From assembly GCA_963920665.1 (NCBI GenBank), contig OY987272.1, positions 15,071,001-15,135,000 on the forward strand: a stretch of DNA of 64,000 nucleotides, read 5' to 3'. The translations under genes and the position numbers were made by a program. Origin of the DNA: Straminergon stramineum (taxonomy: Eukaryota > Streptophyta > Bryopsida > Hypnales > Calliergonaceae). The number at the start of each line of letters is the position of its first letter. The stretch's first letter is position 1. The notes below the pieces were generated by a model. That model searched no databases, was not told the origin of the DNA, and was given only the letters and a program-made list of their open reading frames with translations. This document shows, in pieces, positions 14,293 to 26,362 of the stretch.

Positions 14293-15411
14293 TGAAGATG
14301 TGAAGTCTTGGTATAACTCTTGCTATTCAAATAGATTTCAAGTGAGATCCAAAATTAACAAATTCTTTATTCACGCCAACCTCAAAAGAAGGCTAGAGTT
14401 CTTGTGTGAGTTCTAGAAATTCTTGATAGAACTCCTTTTTGGAGAGAGAGAAATGAGAATTTATTTCAAACAAGATCAAGCTCAGAGCCAAGAGCAAAAA
14501 GCCCTACTACCAGACGGGAGTTGACTTTTATCCCCTAAATGCCTAAGGCACCAAATTTTGGTGTTGACAATACTTTGAAGTTAAATAAAACCTAACCAAT
14601 TTTCTATTTTTAGTAGTTTGTATTTTTGAAAAATTCTTTATGAAGTCCAATTTTAGCATCAAAAATCTTATTCTAAAAATGATTGATTATGAATTTTCTA
14701 TTCAAGATTTTGTGCAAGGGTGTCCATTGCAATCTTGACTTTCTGTAGTCTTGAGGTCTCTAGGAAATGAGCCTCAAATCACATTACAAATTCATTTAAC
14801 AAAATTGTAGAGTGGATTTTGATGAGCCATAAATTGGTTTGAGTTATGCATGTTAGGCCCTCTAACCTCATTTTTTTGGTGACCAAATTTTTAGATTTGA
14901 CAAATAAATAGAGGATGGAAAGACTTCAAATCACTTTTATAGTTTTAACACCCTCATGATCAAACATTATAATCTTTCAATCTATAAATGATATTGATGT
15001 GTTTTCTTTTCCTATGTGATCTCTAACATGTCTAGTTTGAATTTTTATGGTAAAAATTCCCAAAAAATTGATACAACTTATCAAAATGTTATCTTTTTGT
15101 TCAATTTAGAGCAAATTCCTAGAAGTTGAGAAAAGGCCTTGGGCTTTTACGGGTTATAGAAGAACTTTTGTGGCATACTTTCTTTGCTGCCCATCCCCAA
15201 TGTCGCAGCTTTCTCAAATTGATCGAATCCCGAAGCTCAATCAACCATAGCCACGTTCCAAATTGCTGGTTCCTACTTCTTGTCAATCCATCAAGGCATC
15301 GAAATTCAGATTCTGAATTGTTGCAGTTGCCGAATTCTAGACCTCAGCTGCAGTGTGTGTGTTTTGAGACTTCTTTGTATTGCAACCATTTATGGCATTG
15401 GTAGCTGAGGG

Positions 15412-16532
15412 ATGATTTGCGCGTCTGGGGTGATCGCCCGCTCGCCGCTCGTGCACTGGAATCGTGTTGGGGAGGTGGCTCGTGCGTCTTCGTTTGCAGA
15501 GCCAATTACTCTCAACAACAGTCGACGTCATATCAAGCTAAGGAATTTCACGCGAGTCGCGACCGCCACTATGTCGGATGGTGCTCAGAGCACGGACGCT
15601 AATTCCAAAGCAGTATGCTCGTCTTTCTTCAATTCATGCCTCATTGCTTGGACTGTTTGGGAAGTGAGACTCGGTTTAGGGTTTAGGGTTTGCTACTCGG
15701 TGAACTCTTGCGCGTTCCGATGTGATTTTGGAGATTCTTATGCTCTTTTCAATTTCACAGTGCTTGTTATGATTGAGTGATTCTTGAACGATCTTGACTT
15801 TATGGCGATGCTTTGAAAGAGAGAATGGTTGTAGGGTTCGCTGTCATGGTCGTTGAATAATGATTTAGGTTCTCTCTTTGGTGGTGTAAGGTACATTCCC
15901 TGAAACAAGGATCTGACTATTTGAGAATTTATTTATGTAATTTCTTGGTTTCTACCAAGAGAAAATGGAACCTAACACAAGTGGATTCGTAGTTTTTGGA
16001 TCAGTATTTAGTTAGTTATGAATTATCAAAGTGACTATCTTGTGTTTTCCGAAATCGTGCACTAAACTTTGACCAGCATAACTTCTTAAATCTTTGCATG
16101 AGAGGGTTTAAAGAAGGCATATTTCGCAAATGAAATGGAAATATGTGACAATGTTCATTGATTTAAGGGTGCCACTTGAATGCCATTGAGTGAATTAGGG
16201 ATAAGGAGCCAGGTAGAATTGGGACATCTACCTTATGGCGTTGCATGTGGACTGTGGCAATGCAGGTAAATGTTGTCATCAAAGGCATTGTGCAGGGCGT
16301 TTTCTACCGGAAATGGACAATGGATGCTGCTCAAAAGCTCGGCGTGAACGGATGGGTGCGGAACTGCCGGGACGGATCTGTGGAGGCTGTTTTTTCAGGG
16401 CTGCCGAGTGTGGTGGACACGATGATTCAAATGTGCCATTCAGGGCCTTCAGCTGCCCGGGTGTGGTCTGTCAACGTCTCCCAGTGGGAGAATGAAGTTC
16501 CTCCGGGCTTTGAGCAAAAATCGACGTGGTGA
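15412..16532 (+). CDS. Acylphosphatase, possibly organelle-targeted, two exons
   Basis: Exons 15412-15612 and 16266-16532 join in phase 0 (donor GCA|gtatgc, acceptor tgcag|GTA) to give 155 residues. Acylphosphatases hydrolyse the carboxyl-phosphate bond of acyl phosphates. The catalytic domain is residues 68-155: the motif GIVQGVFYR carries the phosphate-binding Arg82, and GWVRNCRDGSVEA carries Asn100. Their spacing of 18 residues equals that of Arg23 and Asn41 in the classical enzyme. An in-frame TGA two codons upstream supports ATG 15412 as first start. Residues 1-53 are rich in Ser, Arg and Ala with few acidic residues, like a transit peptide; a second ATG at 15571 (Met54, A at -3) would give a short cytosolic form. 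Seen: motifs, frame and splice sites. Inferred: targeting. Confidence 0.9.
15613..16265 (+). other. Acylphosphatase intron 1 with telobox
   Basis: This 653-base intron holds a double plant telomere-type motif (TTTAGGG twice) at about 15674-15691. Such teloboxes are common in 5' regions and first introns of plant housekeeping genes. At about 15828-15890 it holds a block that is clearly similar to 39058-39120 in the first intron of the lumen-protein gene. Confidence 0.7.
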
Positions 16533-18140
16533 TGCTCGATTCCTGTGTATGATAGTGTAGTGTATTGTAATGTAATACTGTTGATGCTTGATGCTTGTGT
16601 ATCCTAGTGTAATGTAATGTTGTTGCTTACAAACATTTTGTCTTTGGACGTGCATTGTCATCTAGCCTGTACAAATTCATCTGTTATCCCTTTATTGGCA
16701 TTTCTCTTTCTGTTGAGAGAGCAATTGTCTTTGAGGAAATTGATTAGAGATCCACCTTGAAACCCGTAGATGCGCATTGTCATCTAGTCTTCATAACTAC
16801 ATCTCTGATTTCTCTATGGAGGTTTTATGCGCATTCTTCTTTTTGTTGAGAGATCATTGGATTCGTCTTTGAGGGAATGGATCGGGGATATAGAGCCAAT
16901 GCATTTGAAATTTATATTGAACTTGTATTCTACAATTCTAATACAGTCCTTATTTTTTGAACTTTTCAAAACATCACTTACTGGTACTATTTCCAATTCA
17001 ATTTTCCTAATTTGTTTCGTTTGATCTTTTGGCAATTTTCATGGTTTTCATTACAGTTGGGTGTTCAAAACAATGAACCTCGTTTTGAAATTCTGGTGGC
17101 GCTTTCCTCCACCAGGATTGCACCTTCTAGTCATAGGACGCCTCAACAATTGAACTCCATGTCCTCCACAGTGCTATAAAGAGAAGTCTCTTCTGCACAA
17201 TATTTAGAAATTCTGAAACAATGTTCTACCATCATCAAGTGTAATCAATATCTTTTTTTGGATGTAATTGCTATTTTTTAATAATTTAAACATCAAAGCA
17301 TCTATTCCTTTAAATCTTCAAAGAACTTATGGAGATTTTTTCTATATGCCTAAATTCTTGGGAGTAAAATATTTTAGTGTTCTACTCTTTTCTATATTTT
17401 AATTTATTTTGAGTTAATTTTCAATAATCCCAAGTATTCCTAGTACTATCCCCTAAACATCTAGACTCATCTCTTGAGAATTGACAATTTGAGAAAAAAC
17501 ATTATAAAGTTCAATTTTCGAAGTATATTTTGGAATCAATAAACAAATACAAGTTGTAGATTTTGATTTGTAGATTCCATCTATATGGTTAGATTCACCA
17601 ATGCTATCAACAATCTTTCTTTTTATAAATTTTAGAAGAGAAATTCCAATTCCTTCAAAATTTGATAACAAGCAAAATATTATCATTTTTTGAGTAAATT
17701 TTGTTGGAATGGATTTGAAATGAGGGTCTTTGTACATGGTGATTTAAAAAAAATTGTGTTCTTCAAATCTATGACCTTATATTGGCAAATCCAGTTTTGA
17801 ACTTAAAGTCAATGCAATTTGACCACTTGACATCCTTGCACATTTGTAATTTTAGAAAAATATGTACTCTAGTCACACCAAGTCCAACCCTTAGATAGAA
17901 CAATAATTTGATAAAGTATCTCTACAAATTAGAATAACTTTCATCCAATTAGGTAAGAAGATGAAACTTGAGTTTCAATCTATTCATCGTTTAGAAAATA
18001 GACATTGGAGCACTTATCGTCTATACCTTTAAAAAAATTTAATCCAAAATTTCATACTATTGGAAGGATTACCTTCATCAGGCACAACATTAGAAAGTTT
18101 TTTTTGCAACAAACCAAATTGAATAACATGAGGTAAAGTA
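16533..18140. other. Acylphosphatase 3' flank and intergenic DNA
   Basis: The 3' flank holds two related blocks with GTAATGTAAT (16566 and 16609), possible poly(A) elements. The rest is AT-rich with nothing recognised. Confidence 0.5.
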
Positions 18141-19760
18141 CACTAACAAACAAAACTAAGTACAAATTTGACATATTTTCATTCAAACAACCATAATAAA
18201 AGCATCAATAGACAAAGTCCAAAAATGTATACACAAAACTTGTAGTATGTGACATACTACACATTACCATGGAAGTTTAAGGAAAAAAATGAGTTGTGAT
18301 TTGAAAGAAAATTAATTTCAAAGTTAGCCATGTCTAAAACTCGGTTTTGTTCACCATTTTTGGAATTACCTTATCTTTTGTCAATTTTTTCTTAGATCTC
18401 CAAAAAAACTCTTTGTGCATTGGCATGTTGGTATACATCATTTCAAATTGTTGTACACAAAAATTGAAGGAAATTTACATTTCTAGATTTCAAAATATCA
18501 ACAATTTGATAAACATGCAAATGATGTTAGTTCTCACAATATTTGAATTTAAAAAAAAATTGAAAGCATGGGATTGCATTAGCCATTATAGAGAGAGTAT
18601 AGGTTGCAACATGGACCATTGTTATATTTCAACCCCTAAAGGACCATAAGGCCACCACATGGCTTCTACAACTACATTTGTAGAAAATTTGGATTGTGAA
18701 CTTCACTAATAGTCCATGAAAAACAAAGAGACTCTAGATGATTTTTTTTGTTGAATCCATTGGTACAATCTGATCGAGAAATGATTGAGTGAGCAATTTT
18801 TGGTGAATTTTTTGAGAAAAAAAGTACTTTGGGCTATCACTTCACATGTTCATATCTTTTTTTCCACATCTAAAAATGACTTGAAAAAAATTGCACATCT
18901 AAATCATCATGATATGTTCTTTTGGAAGAAAAAAAATCAGAGTTTTGGGATCACTTTTGAGCATTTTGATTTCAACATTCCAATATCAGCTCATGTACAA
19001 AGTTCCCCTGAATTGGATATCTTTCATCAATTTTGTCAATGGTGGCATTTTCTCAAAAATTGTGTGATTTTGTTGATCTTTTTTTCATAGGAAAGCTACA
19101 TTAGTCTTATTTCATTTCAACAGTGGCAATCATCAAAATCATATCACACATTTGAGAAATTATGCTTGTTACAAGAGCTAGTCAAGAAAACAAGAGCTTT
19201 GCTCAAACACCCCTGGTCCTTTAGGGGGTGATGCCTTTGCATTTGAAATATTTGTTGAAAAGGGCAATGTGTTCAATTTCTGTTTTATAGCCATATAATG
19301 CATTTTTAGATTCAATTTTTTTGTTCCAAAACTAGAGTTCATGATGCATATAATTGATCAAAAAAATTCAAAAAAATTCAATGATTATTGCCAATATCAT
19401 CAAAAAACAAGAAATTTAAGGAAGGCTAGTGTAATTTTTGGCAATTTCTTTTTTTTGAAATGATGTATACCAACATGCCAATGCACAAAGAGTTTTTTTG
19501 GAGTTCTAAGAAAAAATTGACAAAAGATAAGGTAATTCTAAAAATAGTGAACAAAACCGAGTTTCAGACATGGCTAACTTTGAAATTAATTTTCTTTCAA
19601 ATCACAACTCATTTTTTTCCTCAAACTTCCATGGTAATGTGTAGTATGTCACACACTATAAGTTTTGTGTATATATTTTTGAACTTTGTCCATTGATACT
19701 TATGTTATGGTTGTTTGAATGAAAATATTTCAAATTTGTACTTAGTTTTGTTTGTCAGTG
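18141..19760. mobile_element. 1.6 kb foldback element with a nested element in its loop
   Basis: Two inverted arms of about 307 bases (18141-18447 and 19454-19760) start CACTAACAAACAAAACTAAG and end with the near-complement CTTAGTTTTGTTTGTCAGTG, flanked on both sides by TA. The loop of about 1 kb holds a second TIR element at 18629-19232. No transposase reading frame is seen. Confidence 0.8.
18629..19232. mobile_element. TTAA-family element nested in the foldback loop
   Basis: Ends TCAACCCCTAAAGGACCA and TGGTCCTTTAGGGGGTGA in inverted orientation. The outer TTAA on each side has decayed (TCAA, TTGA equivalent). Confidence 0.6.
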
Positions 19761-19809
19761 TATATAAGATATTATTTATGCATCAATTAGGGGATAGAAT
19801 TTTTTGTAT

Positions 19810-20230
19810 CATTAGGAAAAGTTTGAGGTTTGAAGAAGGCTGCGAGTTCCAAAACAGTGCGGTATGCTAGCCAAATAAAAAATAATAAAAAATAAAAAAA
19901 ATAAAAATTCAGCAAATTGCAGGGCCTGTAGGGCCAATTTTTAAAAAAAAATTATGAAAAGTTTTTTAATGGAAATCTTTTCTTTTTCTTATATAAATCC
20001 GAAATTACAAAAGTCAAAAAACTTTCAGAAATCTGATGTGGCACTAGTGCTACATCAGACTGTGATTATTATTTGATTATTTTAAAAAATAAATTTTAAA
20101 AAATAAATACTTTTATAAAAAATGAAATAAAAAATTTCATAATTTAATATTTTGGCTAGTAGTTAGAGGTTCACAGCTTGGGGAACCAACCCTTAGATGG
20201 CCTTCTTCAAACCTTAAACTTTTCCTAATG
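19810..20230. mobile_element. TIR element, CATTAGG family, 421 bases
   Basis: Inverted ends of about 31 bases that differ at one or two sites, starting CATTAGGAAAAGTTTGAGG. An interior block with ATGTGGCAC..CATCAGACTG is shared with the other family members. Target-site duplication is not clear. Confidence 0.75.
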
Positions 20231-20310
20231 CTTCAGGTTATTGCTTTGACATGTATAATCTAAAGTGGCTCTACATTGTCAATAAGAGAAAATTATCACC
20301 CCAAATAGAA

Positions 20311-20579
20311 CATTAGAGGAGTTTTGAGGGGTCTGGAGGGTTGAGTGTTCACCTGGATCCCCAAACCCTGAGATCTGACCCACAATAGTTGCCTGATGTG
20401 GCATAGAGATTGCCACAATACTTTTTTCTTTTTTTGAAATTTTTTTTCGACTTTCTTTTACATATTAAAATTTTCAAAAAAAAAAGAAATTTGACAATGG
20501 ACATTCTCAGATTACTGGGGGAATAACGCTAGGAATAGGCCCGAAACGGCCTTCCAGACCCCCCTAAACTCCTCTAATG
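20311..20579. mobile_element. TIR element, CATTAG family, 269 bases
   Basis: Ends CATTAGAGGAGTTTTGAGG and CCTAAACTCCTCTAATG. Interior includes TGATGTGGCATAGAGATTGCC. It lies 80 bases from a related element. Confidence 0.7.
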
Positions 20580-21504
20580 CTTTAGTGTATAGATTGACAG
20601 TTATTTTTTACAAATACTAGATTACTCCAAAACTTTTAAATATTCTATTCTATAATGGTATATTCCTCTTCAATAAATTATACTTTCTTGTTTATCTATA
20701 ACAAAAAGCAAGTTAAATCATCAACTTGAAGGCATCAAGTTAAATTTCTACTTAGGATTAAGAATGAACTTCTATTCTTCAATACAGATAAAAAAATGGA
20801 CAAATTTGTAAAAAGTTAGAAATGATTGACTTCACCAAATAAACTAAAAAGAATCATTATTTATATTTAAAATACACAAATAAAAAACTTGAGTTGATAT
20901 CAATTTGAAATTGGTCTGAGGTACTTAGACATGAATACATGACCCAAAAAACAAAACTTGATTAGAAAATGTATTCGGACTATTATACTCTATATTATTG
21001 CCACAAAAATAATGGTATGATTTGTATTAATGAAAGGTCTCAAAAGGGTTATATATATACAATATAATATATGAAGTCCTAGAAAATCTTCATTATATAT
21101 TAGAATTTTGATTTTCTATTGGTAAGATTTAATATTATAATATTCCATTGTACTCAAATATGATAATGAAGTCAAATTTGAAAGTGTCAAAATACAAATA
21201 ATGATACATTAGTAGAAATATGCAATTAAGAATTGATCTTTTTGGACCTTTTAGAGGAGTTAAAACTTTTTTGACTCTAATTTCTTTATATTATTCTTTT
21301 ACTTCAAAAGGTACCCCCATTCCAAAATTAAATGTAACTTGGTCCAATTAGATTGTACAAAAGCAAGTGCTATCAAATATTGTATTTTCTTGAACAACAC
21401 AAAATAAAGTAGAAAAAATGGTCAAATTAAATTGGCAAAATAGAGACAGTTCCAATCTAGATCTTTTTATGAATTTTTTCATGAAACTTTGTGCTTCTTT
21501 GATC

Positions 21505-21685
21505 CTTGTCTACCCAAGTCCTTATCCTTGCCCTTTTGTCTCGTGTCCATCCAAGTCTTTATCTTCGTCCTTTTGTTCGTGTCTGTCCGAGTATTGATCT
21601 TTGTCTTTTTGTTCATGCTTGTCCAAGTCCTTATCTTCATCCTTTTGTCCCCTGTTTGTCCAAATCTTTATCCTCCTCATGCAAT
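21505..21685. repeat. 36/37-base tandem repeat, about 4.5 copies
   Basis: The word CCAAGTC and its variants start at 21514, 21551, 21587, 21623 and 21660. Each unit is like CCAAGTCTTTATCTTCGTCC then TTTTGTTCGTGTCTGT. The plus strand is open across the array, but there is no sign of a gene. Confidence 0.85.
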
Positions 21686-21711
21686 TTTGATCCACTTCAA
21701 TGAATATCTCT

Positions 21712-21736
21712 TCTAATCTAATCTAATCTAATCTAC
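21712..21736. repeat. Five-base microsatellite (TCTAA)n
   Basis: Four to five units of TCTAA. Confidence 0.85.
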
Positions 21737-22751
21737 TTTAGGTATATTTGATTGAATTTTAATAATTTTTTATACTTAAGAAAATCATAATAACTTTGAT
21801 TTTTCCTTCTAAAATTCTAAATAAATCATCTTCTACAAAAAAAAAAGCATTTGTTTACTTACGAGAAATATCAAATTTGTATCTATCAATCATAAAAATG
21901 CTTAATTTAGTTTAATACTAGTAATTTGACTTAGAAGTCATTGCCGAGTGCAATTTAGGTATGAAAGAATTACTTAAGAAATTTCAATATTATTTTTTCA
22001 TTTCTATTTATACCTTGTGTTGTACCTTGTATCTACCTTGTGAAGAAATTTTTAATTAATGGATTGGTTTTGTTGTATTCACCAATTTCATTTTCACTTT
22101 TTGGTATAAAAATTATAACAATGAGTCAATGACAAATTTCCACAAAATTAATAGAAATTTTTACATTCATATACAACAAACAAACTCATATTAAAAATAT
22201 AAGAATGAAATTCAATATAATTTAAATTCTAAATGAAGCTCCAAGTGGTGTTTGACCACATAGCTATAGAATTGATCTTTTAGGGAGTTCCTTTGGCCAA
22301 CCAACCCTACTAATTCATCTTGATAATTGAAAAGAAACTTTAGAGTGACAATTTTAATGCATTTTTTGGTAAACGGAATTGAGGTAAGGTCTTGAGGGGT
22401 TCCGTTAGGCCAACCAATCCTACTATTTAGTCTTGAGGATCAGAAAAACCCCTTGACCTCGAGGGTACAATTAAAGTGCATTTCTTAGGGTATAAAATTG
22501 GGTTTCAAAACAAAACAAAGTACCTTCACCTCACTCACCAATGTGTATTCTTTTAGTTCCATAATTTTCCATCCAAAAGTAGGGGTCCACTTTCCATAGG
22601 GGTGGGTGGGTTTAAGGTGTATTTATTAGTTTAGCAAGTCTCACCATTGCCATTCCATTTTCGTCCACCTTGAAGCAGCAGCTGCTGCTAGCGGCCTTCG
22701 TCGCTCATCACTGTCGCTTGAGCTCTCATCGCCATCGCCGCAGCAGCCACA

Positions 22752-25700
22752 ATGCATTCTCTTTCGCAGCTGCGCAGCGTTGCTGTATCAAGCGGTCCAT
22801 TGAATTCCCGCAAGAGCTCTCAGCTCGACGCGCTCTCTCTCTCGCAGGTCGCCAATTCCATCTCGAATTCTGCACATTTCGCACCGGTGAGATTGGGGAG
22901 CTTCAAGCGATTGGTGGCGACGACGATGGCTTCGGGAATTGGCGCACAAGTTGTGAATGGCGCTGTGGAATCGGTGGAGGCTGAGGATCATACGAACTCT
23001 CCGTTTCATTTGGCTCCTGAGAATAGACCGGGTATGGCTTTTAACTCCCTTTTTGTGATTCTTCTCGTAAGCTTGTGCGATTCTCACGAAAATTCACGTA
23101 TGTTGTTAGTCGATGAGACAGGAATGAGAGCACAACTAGTGTAGAATCTTGAGAATTCGCATAGGGTGATTTTCGATTAAAGCGAGATTAGAGCGGAATT
23201 TCGCGAATTGGCGAAAATTCTGTGTTGGAGTTAGCGCTTGCTGTGATCGGAAATTTTCGGTTGCTTTTTCGCGACGAAATTCTGCGAAAAAGTAGGAGCG
23301 TTGATAGAAAGCTCAGGTGATCTTCAGCTTTTTGCATTTGCAAGATTGCGTTGGAGGTACAGATAATGAGACTATGTTTCTCGTCATTTGTACGACGACA
23401 TTTCATATATTGCGAGGCATTTCTTGTGAAGCTCACTTTTCAGTAGCGCTGCTTAATAGGACTTTCAGGATAATCCCTTTTTATTGGATTGCTTCGGAAA
23501 TTCTTTTCAGCTTCCGAGGCTCTTCATGACTTTCTGTTGAACTAATCTTATCTCTTGAAAGAGTTCAAGGGTTTCATAATATTATAGAGGGGTCTCCTTT
23601 TCCTTTTCGCTCTGTTTTTTTTAAAGGTTGGGGCGAATGCATCCCAGGATGCTTATTTCTTCATTTCTACGACTTCTGGGAGGAAATGACCCCGGAATGT
23701 ACTGTTATGTGACGCGGTTTATTTTCTGCGAAACTGTTGCAGTTACCAAGAAAGTGAAACCAGGTCCCGGCTATGGGCAAACAAAGCTCGGGAGGCCCAC
23801 AACCGGAGCATTGGATGTGGGCGGATTCTCAATTGAAGGAGTATCAGTCGGAGGTCAAGAGACTTGCGTCATGCTTCCTGCGCTGAAGGTTGCTTTTGAT
23901 ATTGGTCGGTGTCCTAAACGTGCTGTGGACCAAGATTTCCTCTTCATTACTCACGCGCACATGGATCACATTGTACGCACTTCTTTTCTCATCCTTAGGA
24001 TGTGATACCACTGCGAAATCAATTGATGATTGTTCTCTGTGACTTATTGCAACAACAGAGAAATCCAAAATGTCCATAGACCAATTTCATAGTGCAACTA
24101 TGGGATTTTACTGCTTGGGTATGGAGTAGAGTCCGAAATTCCATTCTTAAGCTGTGAAATTCCGTAGTTGCAACTGTGGAATTGGGTCTATGGACCTTTT
24201 GGATTTCGCTGGTGCAACTCTTGGCATGGCCAGAAGCTTTTGTAGCAGAGTACTTATGATATTATGGATGCTTGTTGCAGGGTGGACTCACCATGTACAT
24301 TGCGTCTCGAGGACTGTTGAAGCGAAAGGTGCCGACCGTGATTGTGCCTAAATGTGTCAAGACTGCGGTTGAGAATCTCTTTGCTGTGCAGAGAAAGTTG
24401 GACGATTCCGAATTGCCTGTCAATCTCATTGGAATGGACGTAAGTTCTCGGATATTCTAATCTCACAGAGAATCACTGACCTTGTTTTGTGCTAGAAGTC
24501 TCAAGTTGTGCCCGTCTCGAAAGATCCCGCTTTAGATTGTATTTATTATTAAAATTTATTTATTGTAAGTTAAATGTTAATGTAATAGGACATGAGATCA
24601 ATATAAAATAGTGTTAAATTTATGTCGAGTTAATGGTGATTTTATTTTAACTTAGTATTTGTCAATGGAATTTGAAGCTAATGCCTAAGACACTAACATC
24701 ACTCTCACATTAAGTTAACATCATTTGCATTACACTAACATTAATTTAACATTTAATCTGAAGACTACATGAATCTAATGCCTATTACTTCGCCAGTCTA
24801 ATGGGAGGTCTTCTGTGACGTCGACAATGGCCATATCATTGCTCTTTAATTTCACTGGCTTTACAGTATTTTCGAGTTTTTTCTGATGGCAGATTGGGGA
24901 AGAGTTCGATCTTGGCAAAGGCTTCATTGTCAAGGCTTTCAAGACCTATCATGTGGTGCCCAGTCAGGTGCTACCAGATTTTTCTCACAAGTAAAAAGAA
25001 CGTCTTTTCAATTTAGTGAATTGAGCTTTGCCTGGTCTGTGTCATGGGATGCCAATCTAACAACTTCATGTGGCTTGACAGGGTTATGTCATCTACTCAG
25101 TCAAGCAAAAGCTACAAGCTGAATATGTAGGAATTTCCGGGAAGGAGATCCAGGCTTTGAAAGCGTCTGGTGTTCAGGTACACTAACCTTCGGATCCATT
25201 TCCTTCCTCTGCTTATTTGAAATATTAGAAGTCTGCATCCGTGTACTGTTTTCCAGATGGATCGTGTTTTCACTGTGATCTACCTATCAAAGAGGGGAAT
25301 CACGTTGGGGAAAGTCTGTTGTAGCTGGGTCTCTAATTAGAACTAGGTCTTGGTTTAACATTACTTCAACGCTTCCAAGAATTGATGACTAACTACTTAA
25401 CTCTATCAGGTTACCGAAGCCGTGCGAACTCCTGAGGCTGCATTCACGGGCGATACTACATTGAATTTCTTTCTGGACGAAGCCAACGAGGATATTCTGA
25501 ATGCGAAGCTGCTAATCATGGAGGTAGGAGTCTCTTCTGGCGGATGATTAAGCCCTGCTCAAGCTAGGGATCGGGTTTATTGCAGAACTGCATGTCTTCA
25601 CATCTCAACCGCGGATTTCATTATTCATCTTATTTTCACTTTTTTTTCAAGAAAGGAGTAGAAATTCCCAAATATTTCGACCAGAAACATCATCCTGAGG

Positions 25701-26362
25701 AAGTGATTGAGCATTTGACTGAATTCTGACAGTTTTTACTTGATTCGTTTTGTACGTCACAGTCAACATTCTTGGATGCGTATATGTCTGAGGAGAACGC
25801 CACAGAGTATGGACATATGCATTTGTTCCAGGTGCTTATGTCACTGTTGATAGCTCAATATTGCATCTGCTGCAACACACTAAACTTTTGTAGTTCATTA
25901 TTGACGCATTCATGTTGGATTGAAATTAGATGTGACATTTGTGAATCGATTGGTAACGCATAATTCTGTATGCCTTTCCTAGTGTTTTTTGTAGGATTGC
26001 ATCTGTCAATAGTTTTTTCAAGAAATTCGTAACACTGTTATTCTTGGCTTGTAGATATTGGCTCATGCGGAACGGTTTAAGAATAAGAACATTGTTCTCA
26101 TTCACTTCTCTGCTCGGTATACACAAGAGGTAAAGCTTCAGACCTCACAAGAGTTTTTTTACAATATTACATATTTCGTACAATCCAAAATCAGTGACTA
26201 ATTTTATACTCGGCAACACACTTTCATTTAAAATAATATGCAGGGCCCGCTGAATTAGACCTGACATGTTGCTTCTTCTGGTGGCAGGATATTTTTGAGG
26301 CAATCAAGAAGATTCCTCCCCCACTCCAAGGCAGAGTATTTGCATTGACCGAAGGTTTCTGA
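22752..26362 (+). CDS. TRZ2: tRNase Z, short form, plastid type (tRNA 3'-end endonuclease)
   Basis: Nine exons: 22752-23031, 23743-23972, 24281-24439, 24893-24967, 25082-25177, 25410-25523, 25763-25831, 26055-26129, 26288-26362. All junctions are GT-AG and in frame, giving 390 residues. The enzyme cuts the 3' trailer from precursor tRNA and is a metallo-beta-lactamase-fold zinc hydrolase. Visible motifs: HAHMDH at 164-169, a motif around His243 (KTYHVV), FTGDT at 292-296, YGHMH near 334-338 and IHFSARY at 357-363. The order and wording match plant chloroplast-type short tRNase Z, including DIGRCPKRAV before the zinc motif. Residues 1-60 are Ser- and Arg-rich with few acids, consistent with a transit peptide. 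An in-frame TGA at 22719-22721 supports the start. The gene converges with the coiled-coil gene downstream. The symbol is by similarity to the plant chloroplast form. Confidence 0.93.
24620..24830. repeat. Dispersed block in tRNase Z intron 3, also in ARPC1 intron 2
   Basis: The words ACATCATTTGCATTACAC and CATTAATTTAACATT occur here and, slightly changed, at about 32260-32325 in ARPC1 intron 2, followed in both by a diverged TCTAATGGGAGG or TTTAATGAGGAGG block. Confidence 0.65.

Noticed and set aside
21505..21685. CRISPR-like array
   Set aside because: The units are contiguous tandem repeats with no spacers, and the window is eukaryotic.
21489..21716. Open frames across the 36/37-base tandem repeat
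   Set aside because: The repeat unit lacks stops in two frames, so open frames arise automatically; there is no start context or splice support.
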